Shown here: piece after piece, positions 1 to 7,320 of the stretch | Numbering within the stretch: the first letter of the stretch is position 1 | Layout: each line of letters opens with the position of its first letter | DNA from: a virus | DNA: 46,452 nt | Strand: one strand, 5' to 3' | IMG/VR virus record: IMGVR_UViG_3300002145_000035 | Coordinates: 1 to 46,452 of that record | Translations under genes and position numbers: made by a program | The notes under the pieces: model-generated | What the model was told of the DNA's origin: nothing | Seen by the model: the letters and a program-made list of their open reading frames with translations, nothing else | The model's database searches: none

Positions 1-257
1 TCACTCATGCGACGGAGGTATCTTGCCCTCCTGTTATACATGCCTAGAGGGCGTATGACCTCTATGACTTCTTCTTCCTGTGCTGCTAAGAAAGTCTCCG
101 GATCGTGCCATCGAGAAAGGAATTCTGGAAGCACTCTCTTGACTGGTTTGCGGCCTGTTTGGTTGAGCATGATGACACCAACGAAGTGTTGCCAAGGACC
201 GTCAATCTGTTCTTGGACCATCAAGTCATCACGCAATGGTGTTACAAATTCTCCCAT
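1..257 (-). CDS. HhH-GPD DNA glycosylase (MBD4/EndoIII-like), partial
   Basis: The gene starts with ATG at 257 and runs off the left edge, so only the first 85 residues are visible. The translation contains PWQHFVGVIMLNQT at about residues 21-34, then a helical stretch and RPLGMYNRRARYL near the end. This follows the start of HhH-GPD base-excision glycosylases, especially the MBD4 type, where LN(R/Q)T and PLGLY-RA blocks occur. Such enzymes remove mispaired or damaged bases, for example T opposite G. The catalytic Asp and hairpin-helix-hairpin lie outside the window, so activity cannot be judged. It overlaps the end of the phosphoribosyltransferase gene by 16 bases and is probably co-transcribed with it. 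Confidence 0.65.
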   Translation of the reverse strand, partial: MGEFVTPLRDDLMVQEQIDGPWQHFVGVIMLNQTGRKPVKRVLPEFLSRWHDPETFLAAQEEEVIEVIRPLGMYNRRARYLRRMS

Positions 258-763
258 GGATACACGACCCATATATCATCCTCTGCTTTGTTCACTTCGT
301 TGGCGAAATACTGGCTATCAAAGTCACTGGCAAGATTTTCGGTCATCACAGCAAATCGAACATTGTCACCCCATACTTCGTTCCAACGCCCGTGCCCTGG
401 GCAACAAGTGCTTTCCCAATCATTCTTGATCCAATTGAAAGTAGCACCGGTGTCGTTGATATCATCAACGATGAGGATTTTCTTACCGATCAAATTGGTT
501 CCGGCGTAGTTTGGATCTCCAAAAGCATCCTCACTCATCCAACAGTTTGACTCTAGCAGACCTCGATCTGCATCACGCAAGCTAACCTTTAGCGTGTGGC
601 AAGGAATGTCCAAAATGTTTGATAGCATGGTTGCGAGAGGTAACCCTCCTCTCGTTATGCCAACGATGTAATCCGGACGCCACATGTCCTTATACATTTG
701 GATCGCTATGCTGTAGCAAGCCTTCTCGACATCTTGCCAGCTGTAGAAGTGTTTATCGCTCAC
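242..763 (-). CDS. Phosphoribosyltransferase, type I
   Basis: This 173-residue protein has the type I PRTase signature VDDINDTGAT at residues 99-108, which binds the ribose phosphate of PRPP, and a GITRGGLPLA loop near residues 35-44. Enzymes of this fold exchange a nucleobase with the pyrophosphate of PRPP; xanthine-guanine-type salvage enzymes are the nearest general match, but the base is not predictable. The start is GTG at 763, overlapping the last codons of the upstream gene, with GGAG about 14 bases ahead. Its place beside a glycosylase and the DpdA-type gene suggests nucleobase or modified-base metabolism, which is inference. T4-like marine phages often carry such a gene. Confidence 0.8.
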   Translation of the reverse strand: MSDKHFYSWQDVEKACYSIAIQMYKDMWRPDYIVGITRGGLPLATMLSNILDIPCHTLKVSLRDADRGLLESNCWMSEDAFGDPNYAGTNLIGKKILIVDDINDTGATFNWIKNDWESTCCPGHGRWNEVWGDNVRFAVMTENLASDFDSQYFANEVNKAEDDIWVVYPWENL

Positions 764-1055
764 CCTTCATTATCTCCAGTGTTTCATATTTGCCTTTTAC
801 ACGTATGTATTCATCCCTGGCCCGTGCAAGCTCGGGGTACTTGTTCTCCATCGCGATATCTCGTTCGACCAAGAGCAATCGTTCTTTAATCTCTCGTATC
901 GCCTCTTCCATCTGATATATGTTGTTGGCGCGGATGGTATGCGCATCAATATCGCCTTCGACCCGCAACACGTTATCGCCAACATAGGTATTATCCCACA
1001 CGGACTGATGTGTAGTGCCAGTATAGGCTTGGTTTGGTTTGAGCGTAAGAGGCAT
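753..1055 (-). CDS. Conserved small coiled-coil protein, unknown
   Basis: A 100-residue protein without a recognised domain. The first half is polar with a short beta-like pattern. Residues 45-98 are strongly charged and helical, consistent with a coiled coil (for example IREIKERLLLVERDI). ATG at 1055 shares one base with the TGA of the upstream gene, a TGATG junction that supports translational coupling. A structural or assembly role is possible but not shown. Confidence 0.55.
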   Translation of the reverse strand: MPLTLKPNQAYTGTTHQSVWDNTYVGDNVLRVEGDIDAHTIRANNIYQMEEAIREIKERLLLVERDIAMENKYPELARARDEYIRVKGKYETLEIMKGER

Positions 1056-1552
1056 CAGATCTCTCCGCGCTCCTTGCGGCCGTCGTAGTCATCCTTGACC
1101 ATTCCGTAGACCAACTTGAAGCGTTCAAACTCTTTCTCGAGTGCAGGATAATGTTTGCACATTTCTTCAATCTTGTCAAGATCGGGCATCTTGTCTTCCC
1201 ATTCAACTGACGAAGGAACATCACCAAAGATGAAATCGCTATCATTGAGTGTGTTGGTCGTGGTAGTCCAGATGCTGCTATTGCCCCTTAGGCCAGTAAG
1301 ATAATCGGTGCTAAAGTAATCACCGGTAGTAGTGGATGGGTCGATAGTGAATGTCGATCCCGATCCGTCAGAGACACTGTATTGGTAGGTCACCGGGTCC
1401 CAGTGTAATGTTCCTGCTGGAGTTGGCTCGATGATTACATCATTACCGGTGACCATAGCAGTGACGGGCTCGATTGCCGTTTCTGTCTTTGGTTTTTCAA
1501 GGTTCTTGAACCATCCAAGGACTTCGTCTAGCTTGCTCTTCTTTTCAGACAT
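1055..1552 (-). CDS. Conserved hypothetical phage protein (165 aa)
   Basis: I place the start at ATG 1552 rather than at an earlier in-frame codon because AGGA sits 5 bases upstream and the ATG lies within the CATGTCTGA end of galE, the usual tight junction here. The middle is rich in Thr, Ser and Asp and looks beta-structured. The C-terminal 50 residues are helical with an aromatic pattern (CKHYPALEKEFERFKLVY) that I remember from unknown proteins of cyanophage-type T4 relatives. No enzymatic motif is visible. It could be a structural or assembly protein; the function is unknown. Confidence 0.55.
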   Translation of the reverse strand: MSEKKSKLDEVLGWFKNLEKPKTETAIEPVTAMVTGNDVIIEPTPAGTLHWDPVTYQYSVSDGSGSTFTIDPSTTTGDYFSTDYLTGLRGNSSIWTTTTNTLNDSDFIFGDVPSSVEWEDKMPDLDKIEEMCKHYPALEKEFERFKLVYGMVKDDYDGRKERGEI

Positions 1553-2417
1553 GGTTCCTGCCGATTTCCAACTTGTACTGATCAAGGCACATGTCTTCAA
1601 TCGTCTTTTCAAGTGTGATGAAATCACTCAGTTCATCGACGACGCTGATCACAGCGTCACCTTCTCTACGAGGAGCGATCTCATAAGGAAGTTTCTTTCC
1701 AGTCACTTCCTCCATGGTCCGTACGACTTCCCATACGCTCATGCCTTGGTTTGATCCAAGGCATTCGTAAGGAGTGTTAGCCGGACCAGTCTCGACAGCC
1801 TTTACTATGGCCCGAGTTAGGTCAACTACATGGACGTAATCTCGTATGCAAGTACCATCGCGAGTATCATAGTCAGTGCCAAAGATCTGTAGCTTGTCAC
1901 GCTTGCCTGCTGCAACCATTGCTGCCATGCGTATGAGATGCGATGGCGGCGCGACTTGACGGTTGACTCCGTCCGTACCACTAACATTGAAGAAACGGAA
2001 GATCGTATAACCTTCTGCTTTTTCTTTGATCACGTCCTCTGCCGCGACCTTACTGCGAGCATATGGGGAAGCCATCTCCCATGCGCTAGAAGTGCTTGCG
2101 AAGAGGATATGTGGAGCCTTTACTAAGTCGAGCACATTAGATGTGCCCATCACATTGGTACGATAGTATTCGGTTGGGATCTTCATGCTCTCTGGTACGA
2201 TGCTGCGTCCAGCTAAATGGACGACAGCATCGTATTCAAGAGTCCACCAAAACTTGGTGACATCAATGTTCCGGTATTCGTCACAGTAAGCGGTGACATC
2301 ATTATGTTCGTCGTAGACCTCTTGATCCCAGCCAACGACATAATGGCCGTGTTCCTTTAGGAGTCGGCAAACGTGAGCGCCTATGTATCCGCTTGCTCCT
2401 GTGACTAATACTTGCAT
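1545..2417 (-). CDS. galE: NAD-dependent sugar epimerase, GalE-like
   Basis: This is a short-chain dehydrogenase/reductase of the extended type. It carries the Rossmann motif GASGYIG at residues 7-13, a Ser-rich stretch at 108-111 and the catalytic Tyr119-x3-Lys123 (YARSK). The layout fits UDP-glucose 4-epimerase, which interconverts UDP-glucose and UDP-galactose. At 290 residues it is shorter than bacterial GalE (about 330-340) and the usual C-terminal LGW region is degenerate, so the exact substrate is open. The next gene downstream in transcription is unknown, but the gene immediately upstream (overlap 13 bases) is a glycosyltransferase, so the pair may supply and transfer a sugar to phage DNA, to a virion protein or to a host surface glycan. 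Confidence 0.8.
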   Translation of the reverse strand: MQVLVTGASGYIGAHVCRLLKEHGHYVVGWDQEVYDEHNDVTAYCDEYRNIDVTKFWWTLEYDAVVHLAGRSIVPESMKIPTEYYRTNVMGTSNVLDLVKAPHILFASTSSAWEMASPYARSKVAAEDVIKEKAEGYTIFRFFNVSGTDGVNRQVAPPSHLIRMAAMVAAGKRDKLQIFGTDYDTRDGTCIRDYVHVVDLTRAIVKAVETGPANTPYECLGSNQGMSVWEVVRTMEEVTGKKLPYEIAPRREGDAVISVVDELSDFITLEKTIEDMCLDQYKLEIGRNHV

Positions 2418-3565
2418 GGTGCTATCTCATCCCTGTAGCGTATGGTGTCTCGGTTCCATTCCTCGCCATTGCCTTGCATGATATCGATGTAACGATCAAT
2501 GGTAGCAGACGTCCAATCACTGATCTTACCGATGTCCGGATGCGGCTCATCCAACAGCTTGTCTAGCTTCTCAAGCGCGTCCTCCATGCTCCATGGAACA
2601 TAAAGGCGAGTATGGTCATTCGCAAATACTTCCGGGAAGCTACGATATGCAGGATAAAGGACGTTACATCCGAGCGCATCAGCTTCGCTGACGGTGTTGC
2701 TAGTCCAATCCTGAAGGGCGCAATTGAACAACACTCGACTATCATTCACGATTGAATAATACTCGTTCTTCTGCAGGTTTTCGTAGATCTTGAGAAGACC
2801 ATGCTGCTCAAGAACACGAGCACGCTCAATATACTTCGGATTGTTGGAGCGTAGAGGGCCTCCGGACAGCAATGCGAACTCTGCTCGTCCGCCATAGCGT
2901 TCAACCATGTCCATGAAGAAATCTGGTTGCTTCTCCTGGTCAAACCTTGCGCCAAACACGACACGACGCTCGCGTTCTTCCCATGGCTTCACCGTACCGA
3001 CTCTTTCACGAACTTCATTCTTGTCGAATGCTAGTCCACTGATGTTATAGATTGGTGCTTTCCAGTTTGCTATCTTCATGTGTGCAACCATCTCTTCGTT
3101 GGATGCAAGGACACCAGTGACGAACTCGTTGCACATCTGCTCGTACAAGCTCATCCATTTGCTCATGCCCCAGACGTGTACGAAATCGTCTGGGTCGATG
3201 GCCTGTGCTAGGCAGCGTATCCAGATCTCCGGACGCTGTTCTTCTGTAATCTGATCCATGATGTACGGAAGACTTTCCATGCCAGGCTGGAACATGTCTT
3301 CGAAAAAGATCACATCCTCTCCTGTGACCTCTCCGTTACGCATCATCTGAACAAGGTTCATCATCTGGCTCATAGCAAAGTATGAACGACCGTGTGCATC
3401 AAGTACCTGCCCAACGCTGATAGCCTTGGTGTTGTCGATGGTCGTTCCGGGCACGCTTACCCAGTCAATTCCACGACGCTCAAATGCACGTTTTGACCAT
3501 TCTTCAAGTTGTAACGTATATCTGCCCTCATATTTCTCAAGTCCCATGTAAAATAATTTCCGCAT
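2405..3565 (-). CDS. GT-B glycosyltransferase
   Basis: I place the start at ATG 3565 (386 residues), which shares one base with the TGA of the preceding gene; a start further upstream would lie inside that gene. The protein has the two-domain pattern of GT-B enzymes: an N-terminal half with a possible acceptor region and a C-terminal half with RRVVFGARFDQEKQPDFF, a FALLSGGP strand and NTVSEADALGCNVLYP near the end, where GT4-type enzymes bind the nucleotide sugar. Donor and acceptor are not predictable. Being next to galE and two genes from the DpdA-like block, it may decorate DNA, as T4 glucosyltransferases do, or a virion protein. No membrane segment is seen. Confidence 0.7.
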   Translation of the reverse strand: MRKLFYMGLEKYEGRYTLQLEEWSKRAFERRGIDWVSVPGTTIDNTKAISVGQVLDAHGRSYFAMSQMMNLVQMMRNGEVTGEDVIFFEDMFQPGMESLPYIMDQITEEQRPEIWIRCLAQAIDPDDFVHVWGMSKWMSLYEQMCNEFVTGVLASNEEMVAHMKIANWKAPIYNISGLAFDKNEVRERVGTVKPWEERERRVVFGARFDQEKQPDFFMDMVERYGGRAEFALLSGGPLRSNNPKYIERARVLEQHGLLKIYENLQKNEYYSIVNDSRVLFNCALQDWTSNTVSEADALGCNVLYPAYRSFPEVFANDHTRLYVPWSMEDALEKLDKLLDEPHPDIGKISDWTSATIDRYIDIMQGNGEEWNRDTIRYRDEIAPCKY

Positions 3566-3762
3566 CAAGTTCTCTTCTTCATTGGTTTCCTTGGACGATT
3601 CCACCCCTTAGGGTCACGTAGGTAACGCTCATAAGTTTGCCAGTTACTATCGGACTTCCGATATAATGCAGCCTCGTCAAAGACCTTGCCGTTGAATCGG
3701 CAGAAGTCCTTGTACACATCTAGGTCGTTGAAAATCTTTTCGACCTCAGCCTTCATGTTCAT
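3565..3762 (-). CDS. Small conserved protein (65 aa), unknown
   Basis: A 65-residue basic protein with several aromatic residues and no known domain. ATG at 3762 overlaps the TGA of the upstream gene (ATGA), and its own TGA shares a base with the glycosyltransferase ATG. This packing is the main support that it is a true gene. Function is unknown; the tight coupling suggests that it is made together with the glycosyltransferase. Confidence 0.55.
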   Translation of the reverse strand: MNMKAEVEKIFNDLDVYKDFCRFNGKVFDEAALYRKSDSNWQTYERYLRDPKGWNRPRKPMKKRT

Positions 3763-4205
3763 CCTCTCCTTGGATAGAAGATGGTAGCTCCATTCTCGCC
3801 ATCTTCTGATACTTCAATCTCAACGAAACGACCAGGATACTTCTTGTTGATCGCATCGTAGAGATCATCTGCGATCATTTCGCAGGATTTGTGGTTTAGC
3901 TCTAGAACCGGCACACTGCCAGATTCACCTGTACCGTTGTAGAGTCGTTCAAGCCATCGCTTAAACTGTATGAATTCAACTTCCCTATCGTCGTGGAACA
4001 CTTCAATGCGCACCCGGAAATGGAAGATGTGGCGATGAGCAACACCAAGAAAGCTGACGTCATCCCAATCACCCGTTGCCAGCGCCGGATCGTCCTTTGC
4101 TGCGGGATACAGATGGATACCTTCCTTGCGGAAAGTAACCCAGATGCTCCTTGATGGTTCTGGTGCCTTGGCTGTTTCTGCACGCTTCTTACTCCATAAG
4201 CTCAT
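3759..4205 (-). CDS. QueD/PTPS-like T-fold protein
   Basis: This 148-residue protein follows the order of motifs of 6-carboxytetrahydropterin synthase (QueD): an HxH pair in HRHIFHF (residues 57-63) where QueD ligates zinc, EFIQFKRWL (77-85) where the family has a DF-LK helix, ELNHKSCEMIADDLYDAI (102-119) resembling the N-PT-EN-A helix, and EVSEDGENGATIFY at the C-terminus where the family binds the pterin with a Glu. The first zinc His and the usual catalytic Cys are not obvious, so it could be divergent, inactive or structural. QueD makes the precursor of 7-cyano-7-deazaguanine, which is what the DpdA-like enzyme two genes away would need. Confidence 0.5.
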   Translation of the reverse strand: MSLWSKKRAETAKAPEPSRSIWVTFRKEGIHLYPAAKDDPALATGDWDDVSFLGVAHRHIFHFRVRIEVFHDDREVEFIQFKRWLERLYNGTGESGSVPVLELNHKSCEMIADDLYDAINKKYPGRFVEIEVSEDGENGATIFYPRRG

Positions 4206-4744
4206 TCGTTAATAACCTCATCGTTCGTATATTTAGACCAATCCGTAAACTTGTCGGGGTCTTTTAGATCATGTACCCGGTGTACCCAGACACCTGGATT
4301 GCTTGCTCGAAAGTCTTTGTCATCGATCTTCAGGCAGGCATTGTAGTTGAGCAAGCTCTCATACGGTAGCTTCACGCTGATCATCGGAATGAAACGATCG
4401 GCACCTTCGTAGCTGCAATAACCACTCTCCATGACCCAATCGTGGTACTTGACATCGTAATCAAGAGTGACCCAAAGGTCCTTCTTCAACAGTGTCCTGA
4501 CCATGTGATCCCATGCAGTGTTTTCCGTATCCTTGCCGTTTGGCAGGGTGACGGAAAAAGACATGTTGGCACCAAGGTAGACGTGCCTGCATCCGTGCTT
4601 CCAAGCCTCGTCAATGATCTTCTCCGGGTCTTGGACACCAACGACGAATAGGGTCTTCATCCTGTGTGCAGGAGTCTTCTCCACTTCGCGACCAACGAAC
4701 ATCGTGACGCTATCATTCACGCCACTCTCGTATTCTCTTTTCAT
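4202..4744 (-). CDS. Unknown protein within the DpdA-like block
   Basis: A 180-residue soluble protein with alternating beta strands and helices (TLFVVGV, HVYLGANM, LWVTLDYDV, IPMISVKLP), the rhythm of an alpha/beta or partial TIM-barrel fold. It has only scattered Cys and no CxxxCxxC cluster, so it is not an ordinary radical-SAM QueE. It lies between the QueD-like gene (4-base overlap) and the TGT/DpdA-like gene (3-base gap), so the three form a unit. I recall similar proteins in marine T4-like phages but know no function. A role in making or handling a deazaguanine base is inference from position only. Confidence 0.55.
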   Translation of the reverse strand: MKREYESGVNDSVTMFVGREVEKTPAHRMKTLFVVGVQDPEKIIDEAWKHGCRHVYLGANMSFSVTLPNGKDTENTAWDHMVRTLLKKDLWVTLDYDVKYHDWVMESGYCSYEGADRFIPMISVKLPYESLLNYNACLKIDDKDFRASNPGVWVHRVHDLKDPDKFTDWSKYTNDEVINE

Positions 4745-4747
4745 TGC

Positions 4748-6205
4748 TTATCCTTCGTCAAAAAGAGCATTGAACTTAGTACCGGCATTGATGGTCTTCT
4801 TGCCAACATTTAGCCGGGTGCCGATAACCTTCATCCAGAATCGGCTATGCTTGTCTACTAGAGCCAAGCTCTTCGTGAGATCCTTTTGTGCAAAGATCTC
4901 GTCGACAAGATCCTTGAACAGTACCTTGTCGAATCTTTCATCCACCAGCATATAGGGAAGTTCGCCCTTATCGTAACGCTGGTTGGCGCGTTGTGTGCTT
5001 TCGATGTGCATCCATACGTTATGCCCCATCTGCAAAGCATAGCTGAAGCTATCCCAAGAAGTCTTGCCTTCCTTGCCAACCTTGTTTAGGTCGCCTGGCT
5101 TATAGATGCAGATGTCTGAGATCTTGCAATGTGCGCTGATTGGAGAATCCTCGAAGCTTGGGAAGATTTCGTCAGTCAACACTGCATCTCTAAACAGTCG
5201 TGAATCAATAGCATACTTCTTGTCATCCGCACTTGGAGCCATCATGTAACTCCATTTGCCTCTGTCTTTGATGCGTATGGTATGATAGACTTGTCCATTA
5301 GCAGTTGCTAGGAAAGGACTTGCACAATCATACGTGATCATAAAGTTTGGGTTATGATATTTTCGGACCGCACGCTGTATGTCAGTCAACAAGACTGCCC
5401 ATTCGAGCTTGCTTGTTCCTAGGAAGTGCATAACGTCGTGTATGCCTGGTTCAAGCATACCGTCATGGATCATGGTGACGATCCGTCTCAAGATCAAGTG
5501 TACGTCACACATGTTCTGTCCGCCCATCGCCCAGCCGTTGAAATGTGAATCTGGATATTTGTTCGGATCACAGTAATCCTTGAACTCCTCATACCAGTTA
5601 TCACCGTCGGTATGATTTGCACCCTGCAACACGTTTAGCACCTTGAAGTTGCCTTCTCGGTTAGCCATGTAGTAGCGTGCATTGATATGGGTTGCATCAA
5701 CTGCGTCTTGATAGCTATTGATGCCTGACGCTTTAGCTGCCTTTGGATCTTGGCTAGTCCATGTTGGAATATCAAGCATCATGCCATAATCCATGTAGGC
5801 GTCCATCCATTTGACGACAGCTTCGCGTTTCTTCTGTGCGCGAGGACATGAAGGATCTTTCCAGTCACCCTCCCACAAACCCTTGGCGATCTGGAAGCCT
5901 CCAGAGTCACCTAGTAGCCATGAGTTCTCTCGATCACGGTTGCGGATCATGTCTTCCTTCTCCGCTAGTTTTTCCGTGTTGAGATCCGCATGTCCAGCAG
6001 AGTACAACGCCCATTTATATTGGAAGTTGCCTTCTGCTGGATTGAGGAAGTTCAGTCCTTCTACAGTACCAATGCCTGCAGGAACTCGTGATGGTTCAAC
6101 ATACTCCCCAAACCGCTGCTTACCAATGAAGGTAGCATAGAACCCGCTGATGCTCGGCAGGAACACCGCATAATCCTTTTGTGTCTCGGTTTGGTTTGTG
6201 TTCAT
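4748..6205 (-). CDS. dpdA: tRNA-guanine transglycosylase paralogue, DpdA type
   Basis: This 485-residue protein keeps the skeleton of tRNA-guanine transglycosylase in order: GDSGGFQ (residues 99-105, general acid/base Asp100), MLDIPTW around Asp145, a VLQG loop at 192-195, GWAMGGQ at 224-230, FLGTSK at 261-266, and YDCASP at 292-297, where Asp293 matches the catalytic nucleophile of the DCV motif. The arginines that follow DCV in tRNA enzymes (PTR-x-AR) are replaced by PFLATAN, and no CxCxxC zinc site is seen. That pattern fits phage and bacterial DpdA proteins, which exchange guanine in DNA for preQ0-type bases to block restriction. Acting on tRNA remains a formal alternative. Its ATG shares a base with the gp45 stop codon, so it is probably read from the clamp promoter. 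Confidence 0.75.
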   Translation of the reverse strand: MNTNQTETQKDYAVFLPSISGFYATFIGKQRFGEYVEPSRVPAGIGTVEGLNFLNPAEGNFQYKWALYSAGHADLNTEKLAEKEDMIRNRDRENSWLLGDSGGFQIAKGLWEGDWKDPSCPRAQKKREAVVKWMDAYMDYGMMLDIPTWTSQDPKAAKASGINSYQDAVDATHINARYYMANREGNFKVLNVLQGANHTDGDNWYEEFKDYCDPNKYPDSHFNGWAMGGQNMCDVHLILRRIVTMIHDGMLEPGIHDVMHFLGTSKLEWAVLLTDIQRAVRKYHNPNFMITYDCASPFLATANGQVYHTIRIKDRGKWSYMMAPSADDKKYAIDSRLFRDAVLTDEIFPSFEDSPISAHCKISDICIYKPGDLNKVGKEGKTSWDSFSYALQMGHNVWMHIESTQRANQRYDKGELPYMLVDERFDKVLFKDLVDEIFAQKDLTKSLALVDKHSRFWMKVIGTRLNVGKKTINAGTKFNALFDEG

Positions 6206-6933
6206 TACTTCGCCTGCGCTGGAAGGATGTAATCGTACTTTGCCAGTCCAGAATCAACTGACAGCATCATCGCACCTTGGTCAGACAGCTTCATCGTGAT
6301 GTCACCGTCCAAGCTCAGTATGGCGATCGTTTGTGCAACAGGCCAAGACCAAGTGTGCTTCAGTCCGGTACCTACACCTTCCGCAAAAACGAACTTGCCG
6401 GCATGGCTACCGGCATCACCGAAGCTAATCAGTAGCTGATCGTTCTCGCAACGTGCATTGAAGACCGGCTCGTCGTTGTGTACTGCGCTCTGTAGCTTCA
6501 TCCTGCTGATAGCTGCGATGCTTGGTTCGATCTCGACATCCCATTGTGCGCCCTTGAAAGTGACCTTCTTCATCCTCTCATCGAGTACATTCTTGTTCAT
6601 GAATCGATAGTCGTTTTCATAGTCGCCAGACTTGTTCTCAAAGTGGATCGTAGTCGGTACATTCTCTCCGTTGCGATCTTCCTTGATGACGTCGATTGAT
6701 GCGCCATCCTGATATTCAGGATTCTTCAAATGCAACGCCAGCTTGTCAAGGTTGCCCATGCCAAACACGCCGTCAAACTCAGCGATCTTGTTGTGCGTGG
6801 TTGCAGTCAGGATCACGGAACGATCGTCCGTGCGTGATTCAATTGTTGTTTCGTCTTCCGACGTTACCCTTAGAAGGGTAAGAAATCCTAGCGCGTGAGT
6901 GTGCGCCACGATGTCCTTAAGGATGTCTTGCAT
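6205..6933 (-). CDS. 45: Sliding clamp, DNA polymerase processivity factor (gp45)
   Basis: The 242-residue protein has the two-domain beta/alpha pattern and length of T4 gp45 (228 aa), the trimeric ring that tethers gp43 to DNA and also activates late transcription. The C-terminus reads GLAKYDYILPAQ, where gp45 ends in a similar strand. I chose ATG 6933 because GGAG lies 7 bases upstream and a sigma70 promoter ends about 25 bases before it; the upstream in-frame TTG would overlap the promoter -35 box. Downstream comes the dpdA-like gene with a one-base overlap. In T4, gp44/62 and regA lie between 45 and 43; here they do not. Confidence 0.8.
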   Translation of the reverse strand: MQDILKDIVAHTHALGFLTLLRVTSEDETTIESRTDDRSVILTATTHNKIAEFDGVFGMGNLDKLALHLKNPEYQDGASIDVIKEDRNGENVPTTIHFENKSGDYENDYRFMNKNVLDERMKKVTFKGAQWDVEIEPSIAAISRMKLQSAVHNDEPVFNARCENDQLLISFGDAGSHAGKFVFAEGVGTGLKHTWSWPVAQTIAILSLDGDITMKLSDQGAMMLSVDSGLAKYDYILPAQAK

Positions 6934-6955
6934 GTTGTTCTCCGTAATAGTTGTT

Positions 6956-6984
6956 ATATTACAAGCACTTACCAAAAATGTCAA
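6956..6984 (-). promoter_or_regulatory. Sigma70-type promoter for the clamp gene
   Basis: On the minus strand TTGACA (6984-6979) is followed after 17 bases by TAATAT (6961-6956), a full consensus -35 and near-consensus -10. Transcription would start near 6949, about 16 bases before the gp45 start codon with its GGAG site between. The promoter overlaps the first codons of an over-long gp45 reading frame and lies just past the cupin stop. It probably drives gp45, dpdA and the genes leftward by host RNA polymerase. Confidence 0.75.
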
Positions 6985-6989
6985 CCATT

Positions 6990-7319
6990 TTACTGATGGC
7001 GCTTGCCTTCAAATACACAGACGAAGTAAAGATCGTCGTGCTCAGACGGGTTGATCACCTTATGGAACACCCCGTTGTGTATGAGAACGACGTCGCCTTG
7101 TGCGACATCTATCTCTTCGTCATCTAGCTGCATCTTCCCCCATCCAGAAACGAAGTTATACACTTCTTCTTGTCCTTCGTGCTTGTGACCAGTCGTTGAC
7201 TTGCCAGGATGGAGACGGGTGGAACTTACCACCAGATTTTTGAGCTCAGTATTGTCTTTCACGATGTATCGGTCGTCTTCTTTCACGACCTCACCACCGA
7301 TATCATATATGGATAGCAT
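6990..7319 (-). CDS. Small single-domain cupin
   Basis: A 109-residue cupin. Motif 1 is GHKHEGQEE with His45, His47 and Glu51/52, and motif 2 has GDVVLIHNGVFHKVIN with His86; together they form the metal site. Such stand-alone cupins include sugar-phosphate isomerase-like and binding proteins, and the substrate cannot be read from sequence. ATG 7319 is preferred over an earlier in-frame codon because GGAG precedes it and the earlier one would lie in the gp43 end. It sits between gp43 and gp45. Confidence 0.75.
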   Translation of the reverse strand: MLSIYDIGGEVVKEDDRYIVKDNTELKNLVVSSTRLHPGKSTTGHKHEGQEEVYNFVSGWGKMQLDDEEIDVAQGDVVLIHNGVFHKVINPSEHDDLYFVCVFEGKRHQ

Positions 7320-7320
7320 T

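Noticed and set aside
7-429. 140-codon plus-strand open frame at the left edge
   Set aside because: The minus strand encodes the glycosylase and the PRTase here with clear motifs; the plus-strand product is low complexity.
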